A stretch of 64,000 nt of DNA from Deinococcus grandis (GTDB taxonomy: Bacteria > Deinococcota > Deinococci > Deinococcales > Deinococcaceae), in contig NZ_BCMS01000001.1 in assembly GCF_001485435.1 (NCBI RefSeq), positions 2,241,501 through 2,305,500 on the forward strand, given 5' to 3'. Below are positions 8,760-17,180 of the stretch, piece by piece. Position numbers and translations under genes: made by a program. The notes beneath the pieces were generated by a model. The model saw nothing but the letters and a program-made list of their open reading frames with translations, searched no databases and had not been told where the DNA came from. Position 1 is the first letter of the stretch, and each line of letters opens with the position of its first letter.

Positions 8760-9094
8760 GCCTGCTCGTTTCCAGATGCCGCATCTGCGGCGAGCAGGGC
8801 GTCCAGGGCGCGCGCGGCGTCCAGGTCGAGCTGCGTGACGCCGCCCGCGTCGTGGGTGTAGTAGTTCACGCGGACGTAGTGGTAGTGGATGTGGATGTCC
8901 GGGTGGTGGCCGCGTTCCTCGGCCTGCTGCGCGACGCGCACGGCGAAGTTCACGCCCTCCATGAAGTTCTGGAAGGGATAGTCGCGGTACAGTTTGCCGG
9001 AGTCGCCCCACCAGCCGTCGGGTTTGGCCTGGAGGACGTCGCCGTCGGTGAGTTTGCGCGCTGAGTCGTAGCCGATGCGGGGGTCGTACGCCAT
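8756..9094 (-). CDS. phhB: Pterin-4a-carbinolamine dehydratase
   Basis: A 112-residue PCD/DCoH-family protein. The motif HHPDIHIHYHYV followed by LDLDAARALD carries the catalytic His pair and the C-terminal helix. It recycles the pterin cofactor of aromatic amino acid hydroxylases by dehydrating 4a-hydroxytetrahydrobiopterin. ATG 9094 is chosen over ATG 9103 because a TACCAT hexamer ends 7 nt upstream of 9094. It overlaps the downstream thioesterase start. No phenylalanine hydroxylase is present in the window. Confidence 0.85.
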   Translation of the reverse strand: MAYDPRIGYDSARKLTDGDVLQAKPDGWWGDSGKLYRDYPFQNFMEGVNFAVRVAQQAEERGHHPDIHIHYHYVRVNYYTHDAGGVTQLDLDAARALDALLAADAASGNEQA

Positions 9095-9164
9095 ACCCGG
9101 CATGGTAGGCCGCGCGGGGCGGGTGGGGGTGTGGTCGGGGACGCGGTTCAGCGGACGGGGCGGG

Positions 9165-10337
9165 TCAGCGGATGATGCGGCCGGGTTCCACGCTCGCGGC
9201 GCGCCGGGCGGGGATCAGCGCGGCCAGCAGGGTGGTGGTCAGGCCGATGGCGTTCACGGCGAGGATGTCGGTGACCTTCACCTCGACCGGCAGGGTGGTG
9301 ATGAAGTACAGGTCGCCGGGCAGCGTGAACGGGCGCACGGTGAAGTACGCGCTGATGCCCAGCCCCAGGACGTTGCCCAGCAGCAGGCCGCCGAAACCCA
9401 GGATCAGGCCCTCGATCAGGAACACGCGGGTGATCAGGGTGCGAGTGGCGCCGATGGCGCGCAGGATGGCGATCTCCTGGGTCTTCTCGAACACGGCGAG
9501 CGTCAGGACGTTCGCGATGCCGAACGCGGCGACGACCACGATCAGCAGCACCACGAACGCGATGACCCGCTTCTGCAGGGCCAGCTGGTCGAGCAGCGTG
9601 CCGTACAGGCTCTGCCAGGGCAGCGCGGCGTACGCGCGGGTGCGGGTCAGGTCCTCCCCGACGCGGGGGGCGAGGTCCGGGTTGTGCAGGCGCAGCTGGT
9701 ACCCGGTGATGGTCGTGGTGCCCTGCAGCTGTTGCAGCGTCCTGAGGTTGGTGAAGGCGTACGCGGAGTCGATCAGGTAGTTGCCGGTCTGGAACACGCC
9801 CCGGACCTTCAGGGTGGTGCGGCGCTGGCTGCTGTTCAGCAGGCGGACCTCCTCGCCGCTGAACGCGCCGACGCTGCGCGCCAGGGCGGCGCCCAGCATG
9901 ACCTCGCCGTCTTTCAGGGTGCCCAGCATCAGGCGCTCCTCGGGGGGCAGGTCCAGTACCCGCGCGGCGTCACGGCTCACACCGAACAGGGTGGTGAAGT
10001 CCACACCGGCGGCGCGGCCACTGCTGGCAGGGCGGGTCAGGAGGCCCTTGTCGGCCAGGAACGGCGTGAAGGCCTGCACGCGCCCGTCGGCGCGGATGGC
10101 CTGCTCCAGGTCCGGGCTGGGACCGCTGGGCGTGTAGGCGGTGACGCTCAGGTGTGGGCTGGCCCGCAGGGTGGCGCTGATCAGGGCGCGGGTGAATCCG
10201 TTGGTGAGGCTCAGCGCGGCGATCAGCGCCATGACGCCCACCGCGATGCCCAGGATGGTCAGGACGTTCTGGGTGCGGCGGCGGCGCAGGTGCGCTCGGG
10301 CCAGCGTCCAGGCGAGCGTCCGGTCGGGGGCAGTCAT
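9165..10337 (-). CDS. ABC transporter permease, FtsX/MacB/LolE type
   Basis: A 390-residue inner-membrane protein with the usual family topology. It has one N-terminal helix (about residues 23-47, TILGIAVGVMALIAALSL), a large extracytoplasmic domain (about 50-255), and three C-terminal helices including VVAAFGIANVLTL and the AILRAIGATR coupling motif. Such permeases pair with a LolD/MacB-type ATPase to move lipoproteins, toxins or signals. No ATPase gene is adjacent, so the partner must lie elsewhere. ATG 10337 is chosen because TATGCT lies 8 nt upstream. The substrate is unknown. Confidence 0.8.
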   Translation of the reverse strand: MTAPDRTLAWTLARAHLRRRRTQNVLTILGIAVGVMALIAALSLTNGFTRALISATLRASPHLSVTAYTPSGPSPDLEQAIRADGRVQAFTPFLADKGLLTRPASSGRAAGVDFTTLFGVSRDAARVLDLPPEERLMLGTLKDGEVMLGAALARSVGAFSGEEVRLLNSSQRRTTLKVRGVFQTGNYLIDSAYAFTNLRTLQQLQGTTTITGYQLRLHNPDLAPRVGEDLTRTRAYAALPWQSLYGTLLDQLALQKRVIAFVVLLIVVVAAFGIANVLTLAVFEKTQEIAILRAIGATRTLITRVFLIEGLILGFGGLLLGNVLGLGISAYFTVRPFTLPGDLYFITTLPVEVKVTDILAVNAIGLTTTLLAALIPARRAASVEPGRIIR

Positions 10338-10376
10338 GACAGCGGAGCATAGCACCCCCGTCCGACTGGGCACGCC

Positions 10377-10415
10377 ACAAAAAAACCGCCGCTCCCGGGG
10401 TGGGGGCGGCGGCCT
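10377..10415 (-). terminator. Intrinsic terminator of the 3D-domain gene
   Basis: On the minus strand a GC-rich hairpin (GCCGCCGCCCCC paired with GGGAGCGGCGG, 10412-10386) is followed directly by seven T residues (10385-10379). It lies just past the stop at 10429. This is the clearest rho-independent terminator in the window. Confidence 0.85.
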
Positions 10416-10428
10416 GTGTGTGCTGGCT

Positions 10429-11013
10429 TCAGCGGACGGCGGTGATGCGGATCTGCCGGGCGCCCCAGTTCAGGGCTTCGCTGCGGGTGGGCATCCAGAC
10501 GTCCACCGAGTTGGTCTTGCGGGCGGCCATGGTGTCTTCCACGATGAACACGCGGTTCTTGAGCATGCTGCTATAGCGGCCGCTCAGGTCCTCGATCATG
10601 ACGCGGGTGCCGTACGGGAAGATGCGCAGGAGGTCGCGGGACAGCGCGATCACGCCGGGGCGGGTGCGGGTGCCGGTCGCGGTGATGAACGGCGTGGCGT
10701 CCGTCTGGCCGGGGGTGCTGTTGTAGGCGGTGCTGCGCGCGATGACGCTCTTGCCGCGGATGGGCGTGACGGCGACCACGTCGCTGGCCTGCGTCGCAGC
10801 GACGCCCGCGGCGCGGTTCTGCGCGGCCTGATTCTGGGCGGCCTGCTGGGCGCTGTTCTGGCTGGGTGCGGTCTGGGCGAGGGCGTCGCGGACGGCGTCG
10901 GTGGCGACCGTGCTGGCCGGGAGGGCCGGGGCAGCGGTCTGCGCGGCGGCGCCGGTGAAGCCGACGAGGGCCACGATCAGGGCTTGCAGTCGGCGGATGG
11001 GGGCTTGAAACAT
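10429..11013 (-). CDS. Secreted 3D-domain protein (probable cell-wall enzyme)
   Basis: A 194-residue protein with a signal peptide (about 1-24, ending GAAAQ) and an Ala/Gln-rich linker. A C-terminal 3D domain (about 90-194) contains three conserved Asp positions (QTDATPF, VEDTM, VDVWM) as in MltA/YocH-type double-psi barrels. The family cleaves or binds peptidoglycan; here I infer a lytic transglycosylase-like role in the envelope. The start is ATG 11013 with AGGAG 6 nt upstream. The 5' leader holds a strong hairpin (11027-11050) immediately upstream of the SD and an AT-rich promoter region beyond. A terminator follows. Confidence 0.8.
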   Translation of the reverse strand: MFQAPIRRLQALIVALVGFTGAAAQTAAPALPASTVATDAVRDALAQTAPSQNSAQQAAQNQAAQNRAAGVAATQASDVVAVTPIRGKSVIARSTAYNSTPGQTDATPFITATGTRTRPGVIALSRDLLRIFPYGTRVMIEDLSGRYSSMLKNRVFIVEDTMAARKTNSVDVWMPTRSEALNWGARQIRITAVR

Positions 11014-11465
11014 GAACGCTCCTGTCAGGCACGTCGGTGCTCGTGCCTGGCTCTGGTGAGGTGGGGGTTGTGCTGCGGTCCCTGTTGGTGGGGACATTCG
11101 GAGGCAGGGAATGAAGGATTCACCTGACCTGGGGATGAGCGTACGGGGTCAATATGGGAGGTTTTTAAGATATTCACTTTTGTGAACTCATTATAAATAC
11201 CAATTTATTCTATACTTGGTTCAAAATAATCGAGATTCTGGCTGTATATCTGTTTTTGTAAAATGAGATATGTTCTAATCCTCTCATTTAGTTTCTCATC
11301 GTATACGTCTGTTCCAGACAGAAAAGGGGGGTGGATTGGACCGGACCTCTCCCCGACAGCCGTGCAATTGCAACCCACGTCACCTACCGGACCTGAGCCC
11401 GCATGAGTCCACCAACAAGAAGAGCTGACCCGCAGGCCAGCTCCACATCACTTCTCATTATCTTC
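11014..11465 (-). other. 452-bp intergenic region with hairpin leader and AT-rich island
   Basis: No coding frame is supported. The stem CAGGCACG / CGTGCCTG with an 8-nt loop sits at 11027-11050, just before the SD of the 3D-domain gene. About 11150-11330 is strikingly AT-rich for this chromosome and includes a perfect TATAAT on the minus strand (11195-11190). The remainder up to the ftsI stop is ordinary spacer with no terminator that I can support. Confidence 0.5.
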
Positions 11466-12797
11466 TCATGGCTCGTTCTGGGCGTGTGGCGCGGCCCCCC
11501 ACGACGACAGCACCTGCGCCGAGATCTCCCGGAAGATCGGCGCGGCCAGCTGCGACCCGTGATGCCGCTGCTTCGCCCCGTGCACCATCACCGTGATCGT
11601 CACGCGCGGCGCCTCCGCCGGCAGGAACCCCGCGAACACACTGTCGTACACCGTGCTGGAGTACCGTCCGTCCACGACCACCTGCGCCGTGCCGGTCTTC
11701 CCCGCCAGGTCGTAACCCTTGATTCCGGCCTGCCCGAAGATGCCCTCGTTGATCACGTTCAGCAGCAGCTGCCGGGTGGTGCGCGCCACCTCCGGCCGCA
11801 GCACCTCGCGGCGCTCCAGGCCACCCGCGTTCTCGATCAGGCGCGGCGACACGTACTGCCCGTCGTTCGCCAGCACGTTGAACGCCGCCACCAGTTGCAG
11901 GTTCGTGCTGCTCATGCCCTGCCCGAACGCGTTCGTCGCGCGGACCAGGTCACCCCACTCGGGCAGAGGCCGCAGCTGACCACTCGTGGCGGGAATCACC
12001 GGAATCTGCACGTCCCGGCCAAAGCCGTACTGCGAGAGGTAGCTACGCATCCGTTCCGGCTTGAACGGCTCGACGATGTGACTCATGCCGACGTTGCTGC
12101 TGTAGCGCAGGATGCCCTGCGTGGTCAGCGTGGACGGGTGAGCGACCGCGTCCCCGATGCGGCTGCCCCAGCGCCCCCCCACGAAGCGGCTCATGGGCGT
12201 GCTGTACAGCGTGTTCGGGGTGGTCAGGCCCTCGTTCAGCGCGGCGGCCACCACGAGTGCTTTCACGGTCGAACCCGGCTCGAACACGTCAATAAAGGGC
12301 CGGTTACGCCGCTGCTCGTCGGAGTACCGGCGCCAGTCGTTCGGGTTGAACGGCGGGTACGTCGCGGCGGCCAGCACGCGCCCCGTGCGGGTCTCGAGGA
12401 CCATCACCGACCCGTACTCCGCCTGATGGTCCGGCACCGCGCGGGCCAGGGCCGCCTCGGCCGCCGCCTGCACCTGCGAATCCAGCGTCAGCTTCAGGTT
12501 CTGCCCGGACGTCAGCGCGCCGTTGTACGCGGCCTCCAGACCCTCGAGGCCCTCGGTGGCGCCCATCATGCCGACCAGCTGCCCGGCCAGCGTGCCCTGC
12601 GGGTACACCCGCTTGCCGTTCACGCTGGTGGCCAGCACGCGTCCGTCGGCGGACAGGATCGACCCGCGGGCCTGCACGACGCGCTGCTTGACGCTCTGCG
12701 GCGCGCCCCACTCCAGCTGCGCGTACGCCCAGACCAGCGTCAGGAACATCGCCAGGGCGATCAGGCGCATCAGGGCCGAGCGGGTGCGGATCTTCAC
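11466..12797 (-). CDS. ftsI: Penicillin-binding protein 3-type transpeptidase (cell division)
   Basis: A 443-residue class B PBP. One membrane helix (about 9-28) is followed by a short linker domain and the transpeptidase domain with SxxK at Ser176 (EPGSTVK), SxN at 233-235 (SSN) and KTG at 367-369. It cross-links septal peptidoglycan on the outer face of the membrane. GTG 12797 overlaps the ftsL stop (GTGA), so translation is coupled; the preceding in-frame ATG lies deep inside ftsL. It is shorter than E. coli FtsI (588), mainly in the N-terminal non-catalytic part. It is the last gene of the mraZ-rsmH-ftsL-ftsI run; mur genes do not follow. Confidence 0.9.
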   Translation of the reverse strand: MKIRTRSALMRLIALAMFLTLVWAYAQLEWGAPQSVKQRVVQARGSILSADGRVLATSVNGKRVYPQGTLAGQLVGMMGATEGLEGLEAAYNGALTSGQNLKLTLDSQVQAAAEAALARAVPDHQAEYGSVMVLETRTGRVLAAATYPPFNPNDWRRYSDEQRRNRPFIDVFEPGSTVKALVVAAALNEGLTTPNTLYSTPMSRFVGGRWGSRIGDAVAHPSTLTTQGILRYSSNVGMSHIVEPFKPERMRSYLSQYGFGRDVQIPVIPATSGQLRPLPEWGDLVRATNAFGQGMSSTNLQLVAAFNVLANDGQYVSPRLIENAGGLERREVLRPEVARTTRQLLLNVINEGIFGQAGIKGYDLAGKTGTAQVVVDGRYSSTVYDSVFAGFLPAEAPRVTITVMVHGAKQRHHGSQLAAPIFREISAQVLSSWGAAPHAQNEP

Positions 12798-13204
12798 TTC
12801 CACTGGGTGGTCACCTCCACGGTGCGGGCGGGAACGGCGGCGGGCGCCGCGACGGGAATCGCGGGGATGTCGGCGGTGTCCTTGGGCGCGTCGGCGTACA
12901 GTCGCATGCCGTTGCCGCGCGCCCACTCGATGATCCGCTGCGGCGTCTCGAGCGCCTCGAGTTGCAGGATCAGGTTGTCCCGCTGCGTGACGAGCGCCTG
13001 CTCGCGCCCCTGCGCCTCACGCAGCGCGGGCCGCACGCCACTGGTCGAGGCCCGCACGCTGACGAGCGCCACGACCAGCGCCACGTAGATCAGCAGGTAC
13101 CGCACCGCCCGGGCACGCCAGGTGGGCAGCGTCAGGTCCAGGTCCGGCCAGGTGAACCCGGAGGCGACGCCGTTCCACCGCGGCAGGGTCACGCGGCGTT
13201 TCAT
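12794..13204 (-). CDS. ftsL: FtsL-like cell division protein
   Basis: A 136-residue bitopic protein. It has a basic cytoplasmic tail, one membrane helix (about 34-51), a short coiled coil (about 58-88: REQALVTQRDNLILQLEAL), then a Pro/Ala-rich end. Size, topology and position between rsmH and ftsI identify it as FtsL, which recruits the septal synthase with FtsB/DivIC. Sequence conservation in this family is low, so context carries the call. ATG 13204 overlaps the rsmH stop by 4 nt and its own stop overlaps the ftsI start. Confidence 0.8.
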   Translation of the reverse strand: MKRRVTLPRWNGVASGFTWPDLDLTLPTWRARAVRYLLIYVALVVALVSVRASTSGVRPALREAQGREQALVTQRDNLILQLEALETPQRIIEWARGNGMRLYADAPKDTADIPAIPVAAPAAVPARTVEVTTQWK

Positions 13205-14157
13205 GCGCCGACCCGCTGCGCGCCGCGCAGTTTGGCGCTGCGGGCGCGGGGGTTGGTGGCCTGTTCCTCCTCGGTGGCGATCACGGGCCGTTTCGTGAGG
13301 GGTTCCAGGGTCTCGCTGCCCAGCAGGAAGCGCTTGACGATGCGGTCCTCCAGCGAGTGGAAGCTGATGACCGCCAGCCGCCCGCCCGGGGCGAGCAGCG
13401 TCTCGGCGGCGGCCAGGCCGTCGCGCAGCGCGCCGAGTTCGTCGTTCACGTGGATGCGCAGCGCCTGGAAGGTGCGCCGCGCCGGGTGGATGCCCTTCGA
13501 GAAGCCGGGGTACGCCCGCTTGACGATGTCGGCGAGCTGCACGGTCGTCTCGATGGGCGCCTGCTCGCGCGCCGCGACGATGGCCCGCGCGATGCGGCGC
13601 GACAGGCGGTCCTCGCCGTACTCGTAGATGATGGACGCCAGTTCCTCGGCGTCGTACTCGTTGACCACGTCGGCGGCGCTCTCGCCGGACTGGCTCATGC
13701 GCATGTCCAGCGGCGCCTCGGTGTGGTACGAGAAGCCGCGCGCGGTGTCGTCCAGCTGGAAGGAACTCACGCCGATGTCGAGCAGGATGCCGTCCACCTG
13801 CGTCACGCCCACCCCGGCCAGCAGCGTAGCCATGTCGCGGTAGTTGCCTTCCAGCACCGTCAGGCCGTGCGGGTTGGCGGCGCGGGCGCGGTCCAGGGCA
13901 TAGGGATCCTGGTCGATGCCGTACACGCGGGCACCCGCCGCGAGCAGCAGACCCGTGTGCCCGGCGCCGCCCAGCGTGCCGTCCACGAACACCCGGCCGG
14001 GCGCCGGCTGGAGCATCTCCAGCACCTCGGCGGCCAGGACCGGCACGTGTGAGAGGGTCTCCCCGTCAGGGTCGGGGGTGAGATCGGCTTGAAGCGCTTC
14101 CCCGGTGAGGGTCGCGTGGGGGTCAGTGGGAAAGTCAGGGTCAGTCATTGGAATCAC
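13201..14157 (-). CDS. rsmH: 16S rRNA m4C1402 methyltransferase
   Basis: A 318-residue protein. The SAM-binding motif FVDGTLGGAGHTGLLL and the family motif AYPGFSKGIHPARRTFQALR identify RsmH (MraW), which methylates N4 of C1402 in 16S rRNA. The C-terminal SFHSLEDRIVKRF is also characteristic. GTG 14157 overlaps the mraZ stop (GTGA); ATG 14148 is an alternative without a better SD. It is the second gene of the dcw-type operon and overlaps ftsL by 4 nt. Confidence 0.93.
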   Translation of the reverse strand: MIPMTDPDFPTDPHATLTGEALQADLTPDPDGETLSHVPVLAAEVLEMLQPAPGRVFVDGTLGGAGHTGLLLAAGARVYGIDQDPYALDRARAANPHGLTVLEGNYRDMATLLAGVGVTQVDGILLDIGVSSFQLDDTARGFSYHTEAPLDMRMSQSGESAADVVNEYDAEELASIIYEYGEDRLSRRIARAIVAAREQAPIETTVQLADIVKRAYPGFSKGIHPARRTFQALRIHVNDELGALRDGLAAAETLLAPGGRLAVISFHSLEDRIVKRFLLGSETLEPLTKRPVIATEEEQATNPRARSAKLRGAQRVGA

Positions 14158-14582
14158 GCCACGAAGTTCGTGAGAAGGTCAGGTTTGGGGGGGTTGTCCT
14201 GCACAGCCGTGATCGCCGCTTCCCAGCGGGCCGGGTTCCACAGTTCAAGGCGACCGGGCGCTCCGGCCACGATCACCTCGCTGTCCAGGCCCGCGAAGGC
14301 CCGCAGCGTCTGCGGGACGGACACGCGGCTCTGGTTGTCCAGCCGCGCCTTGTTCGCGCCGGAATAGAAGAACCGCACGAACGCGCGCGACTCGGCGTCC
14401 GTGAGCGGCAGGCCCTCGAGCTGCTCCTCCACGCGCTTCCAGCTGGACAGCGGAAACACGTACAGGCAGCCCTCCATGCCGCGCGTCAGGATCATGCCGT
14501 CCTCCACGAAGTCACGGAACGCGGGTGGCATGACCACGCGGCCCTTGTCGTCGATGGTGTACGGGTACTCTCCAAACGGCAA
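14154..14582 (-). CDS. mraZ: MraZ transcriptional regulator
   Basis: A 142-residue protein of two AbrB-like (SpoVT) beta-barrel repeats, each with a DKGRV or NQSRVSVP motif (about residues 9-20 and 84-95). MraZ forms rings that bind GTGGG-type direct repeats and controls the division operon. An ATG frame starts at 14618, but TTG 14582 fits better: it gives the MPFGEYPYTIDDKGR start seen in Thermus-type MraZ and has GAGGAGA just upstream. Matching repeats lie at 14701-14737 over the promoter. It overlaps rsmH. Confidence 0.88.
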   Translation of the reverse strand: MPFGEYPYTIDDKGRVVMPPAFRDFVEDGMILTRGMEGCLYVFPLSSWKRVEEQLEGLPLTDAESRAFVRFFYSGANKARLDNQSRVSVPQTLRAFAGLDSEVIVAGAPGRLELWNPARWEAAITAVQDNPPKPDLLTNFVA

Positions 14583-14685
14583 ACGACTCTCCTCTTCCCC
14601 ACCCGCTCCCACCACCACAGGCGGCCGGACGGGCGGTCACGGTCAACCGTGAACACGAGCTGAACGCATTTCGGTTGATGCGGCG

Positions 14686-14737
14686 AGTGTAACAGCCACC
14701 ACCACGATTTACCACCGATTCCCACCGTCTCCCCCAC
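14686..14737 (-). promoter_or_regulatory. mraZ promoter with MraZ-like tandem boxes
   Basis: On the minus strand a TACACT -10 lies at 14691-14686. Upstream are GTGGT (14705-14701), GTGGT (14715-14711) and GTGGG (14725-14721), spaced exactly 10 bp, plus GTGGG at 14737-14733 after 12 bp. This matches the known MraZ operator pattern (short G-rich box with 5-nt spacers) and overlaps the -35 position, so autoregulation is likely. Confidence 0.6.
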
Positions 14738-14826
14738 TTCCCCCCGCAGGTGGCACCGGATTCCCACCGGAGCTCCCCGGGCGGGGCAGGACACCCACCC
14801 CGCCCCCCACCCGCTACCCTGCCCCC

Positions 14827-15183
14827 ATGACCCCCACCCGCACCCTGAGAAGCGGCGCGATCCTGGCCGCGCTAGCCGTCGCGCTGGGCGCCTTCGCCGC
14901 GCACGGCCTGAAACCCCGCCTGGACGCCGCAATGCTCGCCAACTTCGAGACCGGCGCCCGCTACCAGATGTACGCCGCGCTGGCCCTGCTCGCGCTGGGC
15001 ACCCAGACGGGCCAGCGCCGCGCGCCCGGCTTCCTGCTCGCCGGGGCCGTGATCTTCAGCGGCAGCCTGTACGTGCTGGCCCTGACCGGCGTGAAGGTGC
15101 TCGGCGCGGTCACACCCATCGGCGGTGCGCTGATGATCGCCGGGTTCGTCCTGGCGGCGCTGGACGTGAAGAAGGGGGTGTAG
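14827..15183 (+). CDS. DUF423 (YgdD-type) small membrane protein
   Basis: A 118-residue protein with four hydrophobic helices. It has the DUF423 hallmarks: ALGAFAAHGLK near the N-terminus, FETGARYQMYAALALLALG in helix 2, and a GGALMIAGFVLAAL C-terminal helix. Its function is unknown; it sits in the inner membrane. A TACCCT hexamer ends 6 nt before ATG 14827, indicating a leaderless message. A GTTGTGGG hairpin repeat begins directly after the stop. Confidence 0.8.
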   Translation: MTPTRTLRSGAILAALAVALGAFAAHGLKPRLDAAMLANFETGARYQMYAALALLALGTQTGQRRAPGFLLAGAVIFSGSLYVLALTGVKVLGAVTPIGGALMIAGFVLAALDVKKGV

Positions 15184-15243
15184 GTTGTCGGTTGTGGGCT
15201 GTAGGAAAAGCTGTTCCCACGACCGACAACCCACAACCCGAAA
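15184..15243. repeat. GTTGTGGG hairpin repeat, copy 1
   Basis: An imperfect inverted repeat: GGTTGTCGGTTGTGGGCTG, loop, then CCGACAACCCACAACC. It begins next to the stop codon of the DUF423 gene. Related copies abut stop codons at 15738, 18123, 42202 and 48946. It could act as a 3'-end stabiliser or terminator. Confidence 0.75.
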
Positions 15244-15281
15244 CAGGCCGCCTCCGAGGAATCGGGGCGGCCTGTTTCGCG
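15239..15281 (-). terminator. Hairpin at the 3' end of the RNase P RNA
   Basis: CGAAACAGGCCGCC pairs with GGCGGCCTGTTTCG around a 13-nt loop, just beyond the 3' end of rnpB on the minus strand. The perfect 14-bp stem fits a terminator, though no clear U-tract follows. Confidence 0.55.
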
Positions 15282-15283
15282 TG

Positions 15284-15719
<436 letters not shown>

Positions 15720-15737
15720 GGACAGAGCATAGCAGGC

Positions 15738-15812
15738 CGGGTTGTGGGCTGTGGGCTGTGGGTGGTCGGAAGGGCCTTTCCCACAACCCACAGCCCACGC
15801 CCCACGACCCCC
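15738..15812. repeat. GTTGTGGG hairpin repeat, copy 2
   Basis: GGTTGTGGGCTGTGGGCTG, a short loop, then CCCACAACCCACAGCCCAC: a long near-perfect hairpin. It lies between the rnpB promoter and the rluB stop codon, which it touches. Confidence 0.8.
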
Positions 15813-16577
15813 TTACCCCCAGCGTTTCTGGATGCGTTCCCACTGGCGGTCCCAGATGGCCGCCGGGACCTTCTCCGGGTGCAGGAGGTCCTGCAGGTCC
15901 CGCTCGTCGAGCTGCTGGTACTCGCCGACCTCCATGTTGCCCAGCCACAGGCCGCCCACGCGGTAGCGCAACAGGCGCGTCACCGGGTGGCCGATGTCCT
16001 CGAGCATGCGGCGCACCTGCCGGTTGCGGCCCTCGCCGAGCGTCACGAACGCCCCGCCCCGCGCCGGGCTGGCCTGGAGCGCCCGGGCCGGTCCGTCCTC
16101 CAACTTCAGGCTGCCGTCCGTCAGGGCGTCCAGGTCCTCCTGGGTGGGCTCCTCGGGGCCGTCCGTCCAGGCGCGGTAGGCCTTCTCGTGCCCGAAGCGG
16201 GGGTGGGTCATGGTCAGCGTCAGGTCACCGTCGGTCGTCAGGAGCAACAGCCCTTCCGAGTCGCGGTCCAGGCGACCGACCGGGTGCAGGCCCGGGATGC
16301 GCGGCATGGCGTCCAGGACGTTGCGGCGGCCATACTCGTCGCGGGCGGTCGTGACGTACCCGCGCGGTTTGTACAGCATGTACGTGACCTTGGGAACGCT
16401 CTCGGTCTCGATCAGCTGGCCGTCCAGGCGGATGTCGTCCGCGTCGGTGACGGTGCGGCCCAGCACGGCGACCTCGCCGTTCACAGTGATCCGCCCGGCC
16501 GTGATCATCTCCTCGGCGGCGCGGCGTGACGCGACCCCCGCGCGGGCGAGGCGTTTCTGGAGGCGTTCGGGGGTCAT
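15813..16577 (-). CDS. rluB: 23S rRNA pseudouridine synthase, RluB/RsuA family
   Basis: A 254-residue protein. An N-terminal S4 RNA-binding domain (about 3-60, RLQKRLARAGVASRRAAEE) is followed by the RsuA-type catalytic domain with GRLDRDSEGLLLLT containing Asp104, and the RNRQVRRMLE motif near 195. It isomerises uridine in 23S rRNA (the E. coli RluB site is U2605); assignment to RluB rather than a sister enzyme is by overall resemblance. ATG 16577 lies inside the junction with a MITE that fills the whole upstream spacer, so the gene has no unique upstream DNA. Confidence 0.85.
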   Translation of the reverse strand: MTPERLQKRLARAGVASRRAAEEMITAGRITVNGEVAVLGRTVTDADDIRLDGQLIETESVPKVTYMLYKPRGYVTTARDEYGRRNVLDAMPRIPGLHPVGRLDRDSEGLLLLTTDGDLTLTMTHPRFGHEKAYRAWTDGPEEPTQEDLDALTDGSLKLEDGPARALQASPARGGAFVTLGEGRNRQVRRMLEDIGHPVTRLLRYRVGGLWLGNMEVGEYQQLDERDLQDLLHPEKVPAAIWDRQWERIQKRWG

Positions 16578-16712
16578 ATGGACTCCGATGGAATGGTGTG
16601 CGCACACCATTCCGTCCGAGCGGACGCGAGTGGGAGCAGCGCGGATTCCGGGCGTGGAGTGGGCAACCCGGTGAAGTTCCGGGTTGTGAACGAAACAGAC
16701 GGAATCCGGATC
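16577..16712. repeat. MITE-A copy 1 (IS630-type terminal repeats)
   Basis: About 136 bp with ends TATGGACTCCGATGG and (reverse complement) TGATCCGGATTCCGTC. Its interior matches the copy at 57191-57324 in inverted orientation, for example CCGGTGAAGTTCCGG. It exactly fills the gap between the membrane-protein gene (stop 16711) and rluB (start 16577). The left TA is intact; the right one has decayed to GA. Confidence 0.8.
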
Positions 16713-17082
16713 ACAGGCGCCCCCGGCGGGACGGCGCGCCCAGCAGTCCCAGGACGGCCAGGACGGTCAGCACGCCCGACACGACCAGCATGGACGTGCG
16801 GACGGGCGCGGGCAGGGCGTCCCCGCCGCGCAGCGCCGCCGGGACGAGCGCCGCCACGAGCAGCAGGTGCCCGCCGACCAGCCCGCCGATCTTCACGCGG
16901 TCCGGCGCGAAACTCGCCGCGACCTGGAAGGCCCCCCAGGCGAACACCAGCGCGCCCGCCGCGCGCGCCAGCCACAGCGGCGCCACGCCCACCAGAGACG
17001 CGACGTCCGGCGGCAGGAAGTAGAGGTACAAGCCCAGCGGGATGAACAGCAGGGCGGTCAGCCAGAACGCGACACGCAACAC
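16711..17082 (-). CDS. Small four-helix membrane protein of unknown function
   Basis: A 123-residue hydrophobic protein with four predicted helices (about 4-24, 35-56, 67-86, 95-114). I do not recognise a family. GTG 17082 is supported by a TAGACT hexamer ending 7 nt upstream, a leaderless layout. The stop codon TGA lies at the edge of the MITE that separates it from rluB, so the last residues may have been altered by the insertion. It is divergent from truB. Confidence 0.65.
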   Translation of the reverse strand: MLRVAFWLTALLFIPLGLYLYFLPPDVASLVGVAPLWLARAAGALVFAWGAFQVAASFAPDRVKIGGLVGGHLLLVAALVPAALRGGDALPAPVRTSMLVVSGVLTVLAVLGLLGAPSRRGRL

Positions 17083-17180
17083 AGGGCCCAGTCTACCCGC
17101 CCGGATGAGAGCCGTCGCCCCGCGCGGTCCCGGTCGCCGGGGGGCACTGAGGCGCGCCTGCCTCTGCTACCCTCCCCCGT

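Noticed and set aside
11014..11200. c-di-AMP (ydaO) or c-di-GMP riboswitch upstream of the 3D-domain gene
   Set aside because: The gene class suggests it, but I could not match the conserved core motifs by eye. Only a simple hairpin is supported.
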